A stretch of 64,000 bases of DNA, taken from NCBI GenBank assembly GCA_947501565.1, contig CANMWJ010000002.1, forward strand, positions 62,001 to 126,000. The letters run 5' to 3'. The translations under genes were made by a program, and so were the position numbers. The stretch's first letter is position 1, and each line of letters begins with the position of its first letter. Source of the stretch: an uncultured Marinobacterium sp. GTDB taxonomy: Bacteria; Pseudomonadota; Gammaproteobacteria; Pseudomonadales; Balneatricaceae. The notes under the pieces were generated by a model, which saw nothing but the letters and a program-made list of their open reading frames with translations, was not told the origin of the DNA and ran no database searches. Of the stretch, positions 42,056 to 50,724 are shown piece by piece.

Positions 42056-44068
42056 TTAAGTCAGTGCAGCAGTCGCTGGCTGCTGAACGATAGCGCTGTA
42101 CTCAGCGCCTATTAGCGGTTGGTTTTCCAGTAGCTGGCGGAATTGATCAGCGGGTACCGGAGGGCTGAAGTAAAAGCCCTGGATCTCATCGCAATCTAGA
42201 GATTTCAGAACATCCAGCTGCTGGCGGGTTTCAACGCCCTCTGCCACGACCTGCATACCCAGATCATGGGACATCTGGATAACGTTGCGGACCAGATCGA
42301 AACGTTCCTGGCTGTCGGGCAGGCCGGTAATAAACGAACGATCGATTTTAAGCGTATCGACCGGCAGGCGGCTCAGGTAATTCAGTGAGGAGTAACCGGT
42401 GCCGAAGTCGTCCAGTGCGATGCGGATGCCGAGGTCTTTAAGCTCCTGCACCCGTGCCAGACTGTGCTCGATATCCTGCATCATAAAGGTTTCGGTCACT
42501 TCCAGTTCAAGCTGGTCAGCGCTCAAGCCGGAGGTGGTGAGGATCGCCCGTACCTTATCGGTGAGCGAGTCGACCTGTAACTGACGACCAGACAGGTTCA
42601 CCGCAATGAGGAAGCTGGGCAGTCCCTCCTGCTGCCAGATCTTGCTCTGCACACTGGCGGTGGAGAGAACCCACTCCCCGATCGGTTCGATCAGCCCGTT
42701 GGCCTCCGCCAGCGGAATAAATACTGCAGGCGATATCATGCCGAGTGATTTGTGGTTCCAGCGCACCAGGGTTTCTGCACCGACGATGTTGCCGGTTTTC
42801 AGCGAAACCTTAGGCTGGTAAACCACAGAGAGTTCTTCCCGTTCCAGCGCGCGGTAAAGATCGCTCTGCAACACCATCAGCTCCTGGCTTTTGGCGTTCA
42901 TCGCTGGCAGATAACGGGCGTATGTTCTGCGTCCCTGGTGTTTGGCGTGGTTGGCAGCCGCCTGCGCGTTGCGCAGAAGACGCTCAGTGGTGTTGCCATC
43001 TGCAGGGAACTGCGCATAACCGACGCTGAAATCGATAAATACTTCGTGGCCCGCGAAAGGGATCAGATGATCAAACGCAGCCAGGAAACGCCGGACCTGA
43101 CATTTAATGTCGCACTCGTCGTTAGTCGGCAGCATCAGCACGAACTCGTCGCCACTCATCCGGCCCAGCTCACAGCCTTCCGGTTTATTACGCATCAGTG
43201 TGGTGGCGATCTGCACAAGCAGTTTGTCCGCCTCGTGATAACCAAAGCTGTCATTGAATGACTGGAAATTCTTCACATCGAGATAGACGGTGGTGATCGG
43301 ACAGGATCCGTTCTTCAGCCAATTATCAACCTGCTGGATGATCTCGCCGCGGTTTAACAGGCCCGGTATATCGCGTCCGGTCTGGCTGATACGGCGCACG
43401 CTCAACACCCAGCGTTCCGGTGATGAAGGGCGGCTGTTCAGATGCAGCAATGCGCTGTGTTCAGAGTCCTGAACTTCAAGGTTGACCTCATGGGAGCAAA
43501 ATAGCTGCAGCAGGGAGTGCTCACTGATAGCAGGGATAAATTCGGTGATGGCTCGACCGATGATCGCGGTTTCATCCGAGCGACACAGCTGACAGGCCGC
43601 CGGGTTTAGGTGTGCAATGTTGGTGTTCTGATCGATCTCGAACAGGGCATCGTCACTCTCCATCACCAGACGGGTGAGTGCCGCTTTTTTGTCTTTCTCT
43701 TCCCAGCGTGCGTAGGCGCTCTCGATCTGTTCGAGCAGTTTGTGATCGTCCCAGGGTTTATGCAGAAACTTAAACGCGACCCCTTCGTTAAGAATGCTGG
43801 TCACTGCGTCCAGATCGGCATAACCACTCAACACCAAGCCCACCACATCGGGATAGCGTTGTTTAACTTCGGCCAGCAGCTCGCCGCCAGTCATCGCAGG
43901 CATGCGGAAATCGGATAGGACAACGGGGATCTGTTCGGTGGCCAGAATTTCTAATGCTTCAGCCCCGGAGTTTGCCGTAAATACTTTGTACTTCGCGCGT
44001 CGAAGCAGACGAGTCAACGACCTGAGGATCGCGGCTTCATCATCGACCAAGAGTATTTTCTTCTGCAT
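42056..44068 (-). CDS. Receiver-PAS-GGDEF-EAL response regulator (HnoB-like)
   Basis: 670 residues. Receiver (KILLVDDEAAILRSLTRLL; SDFRMPAMTGG; LHKPWDDHK), a PAS-like part (~135-225), GGDEF with SGDEF in place of GGDEF (probably inactive as a cyclase), and EAL with ETLVRW, NLSGRQLQ, EVTETFMM, DDFGTGYSSLNYL and AEGVET. The acidic catalytic residues are kept, so c-di-GMP hydrolysis is likely although ETL replaces EAL. It matches the role of HnoB, the receiver-phosphodiesterase controlled by H-NOX signalling. It diverges from the receiver gene at 44374 across a 305-bp regulatory region. Confidence 0.9.
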   Translation of the reverse strand: MQKKILLVDDEAAILRSLTRLLRRAKYKVFTANSGAEALEILATEQIPVVLSDFRMPAMTGGELLAEVKQRYPDVVGLVLSGYADLDAVTSILNEGVAFKFLHKPWDDHKLLEQIESAYARWEEKDKKAALTRLVMESDDALFEIDQNTNIAHLNPAACQLCRSDETAIIGRAITEFIPAISEHSLLQLFCSHEVNLEVQDSEHSALLHLNSRPSSPERWVLSVRRISQTGRDIPGLLNRGEIIQQVDNWLKNGSCPITTVYLDVKNFQSFNDSFGYHEADKLLVQIATTLMRNKPEGCELGRMSGDEFVLMLPTNDECDIKCQVRRFLAAFDHLIPFAGHEVFIDFSVGYAQFPADGNTTERLLRNAQAAANHAKHQGRRTYARYLPAMNAKSQELMVLQSDLYRALEREELSVVYQPKVSLKTGNIVGAETLVRWNHKSLGMISPAVFIPLAEANGLIEPIGEWVLSTASVQSKIWQQEGLPSFLIAVNLSGRQLQVDSLTDKVRAILTTSGLSADQLELEVTETFMMQDIEHSLARVQELKDLGIRIALDDFGTGYSSLNYLSRLPVDTLKIDRSFITGLPDSQERFDLVRNVIQMSHDLGMQVVAEGVETRQQLDVLKSLDCDEIQGFYFSPPVPADQFRQLLENQPLIGAEYSAIVQQPATAALT

Positions 44069-44293
44069 TACCGTCGTCCTTTATTACGTATGGCCTGCCG
44101 AATTAAACAGTAAACGTTTGTTTGAAATCGTAACTAGCCGCAGGGCTGTATTGATCGAAAACGTTTAAATGCTCAGCAGTGAAACTCCGTAGAGCCAGCG
44201 TACCACGCTGCATGTGGTAATCAAACTGACATGGTACAAAGTTTTTTCTGTTTGAAACTTGAAGACATTTATAGCATAAGCTACATTTAATGC

Positions 44294-44334
44294 AAATGTG
44301 ACATTTGCGACATTCAGTGTATATGTGACATTTT
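44294..44334. promoter_or_regulatory. Repeat-rich operator candidate between divergent receiver genes
   Basis: AAATGTGACATTT (palindromic, 44294-44306) runs into TTTGCGACATT (44304-44314), and ATGTGACATTTT follows at 44323-44334. TGTGACATTTGCGACA is a near match to the reverse complement of the site at 36325-36340. The rest of the 305-bp gap (44069-44373) is AT-rich and without genes. Confidence 0.5.
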
Positions 44335-44373
44335 AAAAGCCGTTAATTGGAAGGGTTAACTGAAGGGTCAGCG

Positions 44374-45723
44374 ATGATGGAACAGAGTCTCTCTACGCAC
44401 ACTTCTCAGGAAGTAAATGCGACTGCACAGTGGAATGTGCTGGCGGTGGACGACGAAGCAGGGGTTCTTCGTTCATTGCAAAGAATGCTCAGAGCGGGCC
44501 CGTTTCGGTTGTTTCCAGCGAAAACTGCCAAGGATGGCCTTTTTTTAATGACGGAGCATTCGTTTGATATCGTCATCTCCGATATGCGTATGCCGGAGAT
44601 GTCGGGGGCTGAGTTTCTGGCTGAGGTAGCGGATACCTATCCAGAGACCATACGTATTCTTATGACCGGTTACTCCGACCTTGAATCGACGATTCAGGCG
44701 GTGAATCAGGGCCGGATACACCACTATATTCAAAAGCCGTGGGACAACAGTGCGTTGCTCGAAACACTTGAGCAGGCGACCGAGAAACTGTCGCTTCGTC
44801 GCGAGAACCAACGGCTTCTGAATAAAGTAGAGCAGCAGAACAGTGAGTTACGTCTGCTCAACGAGGGGCTGGAAGATAAGGTTCAGAAGCGAACCCAGCA
44901 GATCCGACGAGCGTTAACCCAACTGGAGCGGGTGAATCGACAGGTGAAAGATAACCTGCGCTCGACCATCCGGGTGTTTTATAACCTGATCTGCCTGAAC
45001 AAAGATTCGGGGGGCGGTGACGCACTCAAGGTTGCTGAACTCTGTCGCCTGCTGGCGGCGGAGATGGGGTTGGATAAGCGGCAGGTGCGCGATATACATC
45101 TGGCCGGGCTGCTGAACGAGCTGGGTTTGATCGCTCTGGACAAACGGACGCTCTACGCACCGTTTTACGCCTTGTCTCCAGAGGATCAGCACCGTTATCG
45201 CGAACACCCGGTACACGCACATCTCGCGTTGGCCCCCGCCATCGGTCTGGCTGACGTGGCTTTAATCATCAAACACCAATACGAACGCTTTGACGGTGAA
45301 GGTGTACCTGAGCGTTTAGAGGGTGAGGTTATCCCGATCGGCGCACGCATTCTGGCGGTGGCCAGAGACTACATTCATGCGCTGAGCGGCCGCTCGCACA
45401 GATCGCGATACAGTGTCAAAGGCGCTTTGGCCCTGCTGGCGACGAATGCCGGGCTGGCGTACGACGCCAGCATTATCGCGCTGCTGCCCAAGGTTGTGCC
45501 CCAGCTGGAATATGATGCATTGCATGACAATGAGCGTGTCGTATCGGTGGCGCAGCTGGAGCCAGGCATGAAGCTGTCGCGCAACGTGCTGAATAACAAT
45601 GACATCCTGCTGCTGCCGGAAGGACACCGTATCACATCGGACTCCCTGCGGCGGTTGCACGCCTTCGGACGAAAAGAACAACAACCCCTTGAGATCCATG
45701 TTTTCGAGCATGGGGGAAGGTGA
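44374..45723 (+). CDS. Receiver protein with strongly degenerate HD-GYP domain
   Basis: 449 residues from the ATG at 44374 (GAAGGG upstream). Receiver (NVLAVDDEAGVLRSLQRML; Asp in IVISDMRMPEMSG; IQKPWDNS), coiled coil, then an HD-GYP-like domain. The HD motif is replaced by HLAGLLNELG, and KHQYERFDGEGVPERL replaces HHExxDGxGYPxGL, so the fold is kept but catalysis is improbable. It is a paralogue of the protein at 39556 with the same architecture. It is 3 bp before a single-domain receiver gene. Confidence 0.87.
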   Translation: MMEQSLSTHTSQEVNATAQWNVLAVDDEAGVLRSLQRMLRAGPFRLFPAKTAKDGLFLMTEHSFDIVISDMRMPEMSGAEFLAEVADTYPETIRILMTGYSDLESTIQAVNQGRIHHYIQKPWDNSALLETLEQATEKLSLRRENQRLLNKVEQQNSELRLLNEGLEDKVQKRTQQIRRALTQLERVNRQVKDNLRSTIRVFYNLICLNKDSGGGDALKVAELCRLLAAEMGLDKRQVRDIHLAGLLNELGLIALDKRTLYAPFYALSPEDQHRYREHPVHAHLALAPAIGLADVALIIKHQYERFDGEGVPERLEGEVIPIGARILAVARDYIHALSGRSHRSRYSVKGALALLATNAGLAYDASIIALLPKVVPQLEYDALHDNERVVSVAQLEPGMKLSRNVLNNNDILLLPEGHRITSDSLRRLHAFGRKEQQPLEIHVFEHGGR

Positions 45724-45726
45724 TCT

Positions 45727-46206
45727 ATGCAAAAAATCGCGATGATTATCGATGATGAAACTCAGATCCTGAGCGCGCTGAAACGTGAACTGGTGTGTGA
45801 GGGCTGGCAGGTCGTGGCGTTCAGTAATCCGACGATGGCGCTGCAATTCGCCCAATCCAACCTGGTGCCTCTGGTGATCGCGGATTACAGCATGCCCGAA
45901 ATGACGGGCGTCGAGTTCTTTCGGCATCTGGATGAGATTCAGCCGGTGACCTATAAAATCATGCTCAGTGGCTGCATGGACAGGAACGATGTAGTCGATG
46001 CGGTAAGTCGCGGTGGGGTTCATGTGTTTCTGGAGAAACCCTGGGATGCGGCACGGCTGACAGCAGAGATGAAAGCCGGACTCGATCATTTTAAGCTGCT
46101 GATGCGGATGGAGTTCGCGCTTAACCGTGAAGTCATGCCCGCTGAGCAGTTTCGCCAGTGGTATGAGGGCGTCCTGACGCGGTTCCGTGCGGCGGCATCG
46201 GAGTAA
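45727..46206 (+). CDS. Single-domain response regulator
   Basis: 159 residues. Receiver MIIDDETQILSALKRELVCEGW, Asp in LVIADYSMPEMTG, Lys in FLEKPWD, plus a ~35-residue helical tail (FALNREVMPAEQFRQWY) without a recognised output domain. It may act as a phosphate sink or connector between the H-NOX kinase and the other receivers. Same operon direction as the H-NOX gene, 116 bp upstream of it. Confidence 0.88.
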   Translation: MQKIAMIIDDETQILSALKRELVCEGWQVVAFSNPTMALQFAQSNLVPLVIADYSMPEMTGVEFFRHLDEIQPVTYKIMLSGCMDRNDVVDAVSRGGVHVFLEKPWDAARLTAEMKAGLDHFKLLMRMEFALNREVMPAEQFRQWYEGVLTRFRAAASE

Positions 46207-46322
46207 GGGATACCTTTCGTTGTAATAGTGAACCCCGCAGTAGGGCACAGCATACAAACCTTAACGTGACCAATCGCAGCAATATGCGTATAACAACAAG
46301 ACGTTGCTGAAAGGAGAGGGTG

Positions 46323-46886
46323 ATGAAAGGCGTCATTTTTAATGTGCTTGAGGAGATGGTTGTACAACAGTGCGGTATCCAGGTCTGGAACGAGGTGTTG
46401 GATGAGACCGGAGATGTGGATGGTATCTATACCTCGGGTGACAGTTATCCGGATGAGGAGCTGTTCGCACTGGTCGAGACGGTCTGTGCCAAGCTTGATC
46501 AGCCGATGGCAACTGTCGTGCAGGCGTTTGGTGTGTTTCTGTTTGACCAGCTTGCGGCAAGGTATCCGATGTTCGTAGAAAATGAACACAACCTGCGCGA
46601 CTTTCTGAAAAGTGTCGAAAGTGTCATCCATATCGAAGTGAAGAAGCTCTACGACAGCCCCAATCTGCCCAATTTTACCTACGATGAATCAGACGCCGAT
46701 ACCCTGCTCATGCAGTACCGTTCACCAAGGAAATTGTGCATACTGGCTGAAGGCCTGATTCGTGGCGCTGCCGCGTACTACGATACGGAGATCGAGATCG
46801 GTCACGACGTCTGTATGCACAAAGGGGCCGATCACTGTGATCTGAAAGTAAGGTTTCTGGATGGACAAAACAACAAATCCCTATGA
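46323..46886 (+). CDS. H-NOX haem nitric-oxide sensor
   Basis: 187 residues from the ATG at 46323. It is the bacterial H-NOX domain: MKGVIFNVLEEMVVQQCGIQ, proximal haem ligand His103 (SVIHIEVKKLY), Pro116 (NLPNFTY) and the haem-propionate motif Y132-x-S134-x-R136 (YRSPRKL). The position of the O2-stabilising Tyr near 140 of obligate anaerobes is occupied by a hydrophobic residue, so it should bind NO and exclude O2. In characterised systems NO-bound H-NOX inhibits the partner kinase. It overlaps that kinase gene by 26 bp. Confidence 0.95.
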   Translation: MKGVIFNVLEEMVVQQCGIQVWNEVLDETGDVDGIYTSGDSYPDEELFALVETVCAKLDQPMATVVQAFGVFLFDQLAARYPMFVENEHNLRDFLKSVESVIHIEVKKLYDSPNLPNFTYDESDADTLLMQYRSPRKLCILAEGLIRGAAAYYDTEIEIGHDVCMHKGADHCDLKVRFLDGQNNKSL

Positions 46887-47805
46887 AACAGCGTATGAAA
46901 GGGAAAAGGCCGCCCGTCTGAAAGCTGAACAGCTGCTGGAAGATAAATCCCGGGAGCTGTTTCTGAAGAATCAGCAGCTCGAAGAGAGCTATCACAAGCT
47001 GCAGCAACAACAGGCGATCATCGTCCAGAATGAAAAGCTAGCTACACTGGGCACCCTGTCTGCGGGTGTCGCCCACGAGATAAACAATCCGCTCTCCTAC
47101 GTTCTCAGTAATATGGAATCGTTGCTGATCTACAACAAGTCCTACCAGCGGTTACTGGAAACCAATCAAACCTGGCTGAAAGATGGCCAACTGTCAGAGA
47201 ACCATAAAACCGCACTTACGGCGCTGATCGAAGAGGAAGACCTCGAGTTTATCAGCGAAGATCTAAGCGAACTGCTAAGCGACACCTTGGACGGCGTAAA
47301 GCGCGTCAAGGATATCGTGGTTAACCTGCGAAGTTTCTCCCGTACCCAAGGCTCCGATCGCGTTGAGGCTGATTTGCTGGAGGGTCTGCAAAGCACGCTT
47401 AAACTGCTGAACAATCAGCTTAAACATTCGGTCAGGGTAAACCTCGATCTGCAGCCATTGCCGTCCCTTATCTGCAACCCCAACCAGCTGAATCAGGTGT
47501 TTCTGAACCTGATCATGAACGCGCAACAGGCGACCGAAGGGGCAAGCGATCCAACCATCACCATCTCTACCGAGTGTGATCAAAAGCTGATCAAAGTACG
47601 TATCCAGGATAACGGCTGCGGTATGTCTGAGGAGGTGCGTAAAGAGATCTTCGTGCCTTTCTTCACGACAAAACCGATCGGCAAAGGTACCGGCATGGGA
47701 TTGGCCATCGCCTACGGTATCGTTAAAGACCACAACGGCGAGATCGAAGTGATCAGCGAAGAGGGTGCAGGCACCACCTTTGAGATTCACCTGCCGGTCA
47801 GCTGA
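46861..47805 (+). CDS. H-NOX-associated soluble histidine kinase (HnoK-like)
   Basis: 314 residues with no membrane segment. An N-terminal coiled coil (~10-60), H-box [19 protein letters not shown] with phospho-His72, N-box [13 protein letters not shown] boxes [21 protein letters not shown] and [11 protein letters not shown]. The 26-bp overlap with the H-NOX gene means tight coupling. In Shewanella, HnoK phosphorylates several receivers (HnoB, HnoC, HnoD); candidate targets here are the receiver proteins at 36399, 39556, 40914, 42056, 44374 and 45727. Confidence 0.93.
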   Translation: MDKTTNPYETAYEREKAARLKAEQLLEDKSRELFLKNQQLEESYHKLQQQQAIIVQNEKLATLGTLSAGVAHEINNPLSYVLSNMESLLIYNKSYQRLLETNQTWLKDGQLSENHKTALTALIEEEDLEFISEDLSELLSDTLDGVKRVKDIVVNLRSFSRTQGSDRVEADLLEGLQSTLKLLNNQLKHSVRVNLDLQPLPSLICNPNQLNQVFLNLIMNAQQATEGASDPTITISTECDQKLIKVRIQDNGCGMSEEVRKEIFVPFFTTKPIGKGTGMGLAIAYGIVKDHNGEIEVISEEGAGTTFEIHLPVS

Positions 47806-47879
47806 GTGCCTGCCAAATTAGCCTACACTGAGTCTTTCATTTCAAACATAGATGAGCCGCGTCTTCAGGAGGGAACGAC

Positions 47880-50651
47880 ATGGAAAAGCGCGTATTGCTG
47901 GTTGATGACGAGCCCCTGGTGCTGACCGCGCTCAAGCGTACCCTGCGTCAGCATAAGATCATTGCCGATACAGCGCCGGACGGCGAAACTGCACTGGCGA
48001 TGATGGAAGCGAATCCCGCCCCCCTGATCCTCTCCGATTACCGTATGCCGGGTATGAGCGGCACCGAGCTGCTGGCAAAAATTGAGGCGCGTTGGCCGAA
48101 TACCGTCCGCATGATCATCAGCGGACACTCCGATCTGGAAACCGTACTGGCGGCCATTCAGACCGGCGTGGTTCACAAATTCCTCGCTAAACCCTGGTCC
48201 AACGATGAGTTGGTGATTCAGGTATTAACCGCGTTTGCGCAAGCGCCGGTCTTTAGCCAGCATCAGGAGACATTCGCCCGATCTCACGATGAACAGATCT
48301 TGAGCGAAGAGCAGGGGGAGCTGCAACGGAGCACGCTGACCACCGACCTGCAGACCAAAGATGCGCAGCTTAAGGCGATGCTTGATACCGTGCAGGATGG
48401 CATGGTGACCATCAGTCGGCGCGGCATCATTCTTTCACTGAATCCGGCACTTGAGCGGATCTTCGGATACCGTGCTGCGGATCTGCTGGATCAGAATGTC
48501 TCAATGCTGATGCCAGGTCCCTACCGCGAGAAACATGATGGTTTCCTGGATGCCTACCGTCCTCCTGGGCAAAAGGGGATCGTCGGCAGCCTACGACGCC
48601 TCGTTGGGCTGAGAAAAAACGGGGAGGTTTTCCCGATTGAGCTTAGCGTGAATGAGATGACCGTCGAGGGCGAATCTCAGTTTCTGGGTGTAATCCGCGA
48701 CATCAGCGATACCGTAAAAGCGGAGCGAGAGAATCAGCTGCTGCACGAAGCGCTGGACCGTTGCCACGATGGCTTTGCGCTCTTCGCCCCGGGCGGACGA
48801 CTGGTGCGCTGTAATGAGCAGTTCCAGCAACTCTACGCATCGTGTCCCCTGCGTCCAGAAGAGGGGGTGACCTACGAAGCGTTCTTTCAGGCCTGCCTGG
48901 ACAATGGACTGCTGACCGATATTGATGATTCAGCGGTCCAGCAATTTGGTGCTTTCGGCGATTTTACGGAAGACCGGGAGTTCGAAATTGAGCTGGACGG
49001 CAAGTACTGGCTGGAGATCCGTGAAACACGCACAGAAAGCGGTGGTGTGATCGCTTTCCATCTGGATGTGACCGAAAAGAAACGCGCCGAACGTTCGCTG
49101 CAGAAAGCGGTGCTTGAAGCAAAAAATGCTACCAAGGCGAAAAGCCAGTTCCTGGCGATGATGAGCCATGAGATCAGAACACCGCTGAATGGGGTGTTGG
49201 GGTTGCTGCAACTGTTGCAGGAATCGCCGCTGGATGAGAAACAGCGCAGTTATCTGGATACGGCCCTCTCATCGGGTAAAAGTCTGCTGACGATCATCTC
49301 GGATATTCTGGATTTCTCCAAGATCGAAGCGGATCGCATGGAGTTGTCGGAAGATAGCTGCGATCTGCCTCGCCTGATCAAAGACATAGCGCAGCTGTTC
49401 GAGGCGCGACTCGCCGAAAAAGATCTGCGTCTACGGCTGGATATCGCGCATGATCTACCGCACTCGGTGCTGGTAGATAGCCAGCGTCTGAGGCAGGTAC
49501 TGAGTAACCTAGTCAGCAATGCGGTGAAGTTTACCGACCGGGGAGAGGTTGCGATCAGCCTGCGCCCAACACCACACGGCAAGATCTGCTTTGAGGTGTG
49601 CGACACGGGCATCGGTATTCCTGAAGAGGAAAAACACAAACTGTTTACCGAATTCAGCACCCTGAAAAATAACCTTAAGCGTACCCACGAGGGCACCGGA
49701 CTTGGCCTGACCATCAGTCAGCGCCTGATCACCCTGATGGGAGGTCGCTTGCAGGTGGCGAGTGAGGAACACCGGGGCAGCCGTTTCTGGTTTGAGTTGG
49801 CGCTGCCGACCGCGCCATCGGCACCTGAATCGATCGATAGATCAACAACCGCACCTCAGCAGTTCAGCGGCAACATTCTGCTGGTAGAGGATGGGGAAAC
49901 TAACCGGCTGGTGGTGAAAGCGATGCTGGAATCGGTGGGAATCAGGGTGACCTGTGCCGAAGACGGTGAGACTGCACTGACGTTGTGCCAGGCACAACGC
50001 TTTGATCTGGTGTTGATGGATATCTCCCTGCCGGGCATGAACGGCCTGGAAACCACACAGGCGATCAAAGCGCTGCCGGGTCGGGATGCCATGCCTGTGA
50101 TCGCGCTGACCGCGTATGCGATGCCGGGAGATCGTGAGCGTTTTCTTGCCGAGGGGATGGATGCCTACCTGGAAAAACCGGTCGATAAGAAGAAACTTCT
50201 GGTAGGGATCTCTGGCTTTTTAAGCGCTGCCCAAACGTCTCAAGCGCAGGCTAACGAAGCTATGCCTGAGATAGCCGTAGATATCGATAAACTGCATCAG
50301 CTGGCACACGACACCTCCTACGAGATGGTGCCGGAGCTAGCGGGTATTTTTCTGAACGATGCCGGAAAACGGTTGGCTGAGATTGAGGCGTTTCTGGCGG
50401 CTGGTACAGACGCGGAGGAAAGCCGCGAAACCGTACAAAGACACCTGCATACCTTGGGCAGCAGTGCTGCGCTTTATGGATTGGCGTTGGTGCACCAGAG
50501 TGCGCGTACGCTGGAGCAACGTTGCGCTGATGAGTTCGTTGCCGTCACTGAAGCTTTACCCGCATTCCTGCAACTGTGCCAGGAGAGCCTGCAGCAATTG
50601 GATCGGGTACTGATCGATTTCCACGACCGTCGTTCTGACGATGCTCACTAA
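47880..50651 (+). CDS. Hybrid histidine kinase: REC-PAS-PAS-HK-REC-Hpt
   Basis: 923 residues. N-terminal receiver (VLLVDDEPLVLTALKRTLR; LILSDYRMPGMSG), PAS (~155-280; GYRAADLLDQNVSMLMPGPY), a second PAS-like domain (~285-400), HisKA with MMSHEIRTPLNGVLGLLQLL, HATPase (DTGIGIPEEEKHKLFTEFS, GTGLGLTISQRL), receiver (NILLVEDGETNRLVV; LMDISLPGMNG) and Hpt (HLHTLGSSAALYG). No membrane segments. Starting and ending with phosphoacceptor domains, it can relay phosphate. Its position next to the H-NOX kinase and the sigma-54 regulator resembles SypF/RscS-type kinases upstream of SypG and SypE. Confidence 0.92.
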   Translation: MEKRVLLVDDEPLVLTALKRTLRQHKIIADTAPDGETALAMMEANPAPLILSDYRMPGMSGTELLAKIEARWPNTVRMIISGHSDLETVLAAIQTGVVHKFLAKPWSNDELVIQVLTAFAQAPVFSQHQETFARSHDEQILSEEQGELQRSTLTTDLQTKDAQLKAMLDTVQDGMVTISRRGIILSLNPALERIFGYRAADLLDQNVSMLMPGPYREKHDGFLDAYRPPGQKGIVGSLRRLVGLRKNGEVFPIELSVNEMTVEGESQFLGVIRDISDTVKAERENQLLHEALDRCHDGFALFAPGGRLVRCNEQFQQLYASCPLRPEEGVTYEAFFQACLDNGLLTDIDDSAVQQFGAFGDFTEDREFEIELDGKYWLEIRETRTESGGVIAFHLDVTEKKRAERSLQKAVLEAKNATKAKSQFLAMMSHEIRTPLNGVLGLLQLLQESPLDEKQRSYLDTALSSGKSLLTIISDILDFSKIEADRMELSEDSCDLPRLIKDIAQLFEARLAEKDLRLRLDIAHDLPHSVLVDSQRLRQVLSNLVSNAVKFTDRGEVAISLRPTPHGKICFEVCDTGIGIPEEEKHKLFTEFSTLKNNLKRTHEGTGLGLTISQRLITLMGGRLQVASEEHRGSRFWFELALPTAPSAPESIDRSTTAPQQFSGNILLVEDGETNRLVVKAMLESVGIRVTCAEDGETALTLCQAQRFDLVLMDISLPGMNGLETTQAIKALPGRDAMPVIALTAYAMPGDRERFLAEGMDAYLEKPVDKKKLLVGISGFLSAAQTSQAQANEAMPEIAVDIDKLHQLAHDTSYEMVPELAGIFLNDAGKRLAEIEAFLAAGTDAEESRETVQRHLHTLGSSAALYGLALVHQSARTLEQRCADEFVAVTEALPAFLQLCQESLQQLDRVLIDFHDRRSDDAH

Positions 50652-50673
50652 CTGACGGCTCAGACTTGAATAA

Positions 50674-50703
50674 CCGCCGATCGCCCGGTCGGGCTATCGG
50701 CGG
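50674..50703. terminator. Hairpin between convergent hybrid kinase and sigma-54 regulator genes
   Basis: CCGCCGAT-C-GCCC / GGGC-T-ATCGGCGG with a 4-nt loop: 12 paired bases and one mismatch. No long T-run on either strand. Confidence 0.65.
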
Positions 50704-50724
50704 CTACATGCCTTAATCTTTAGC

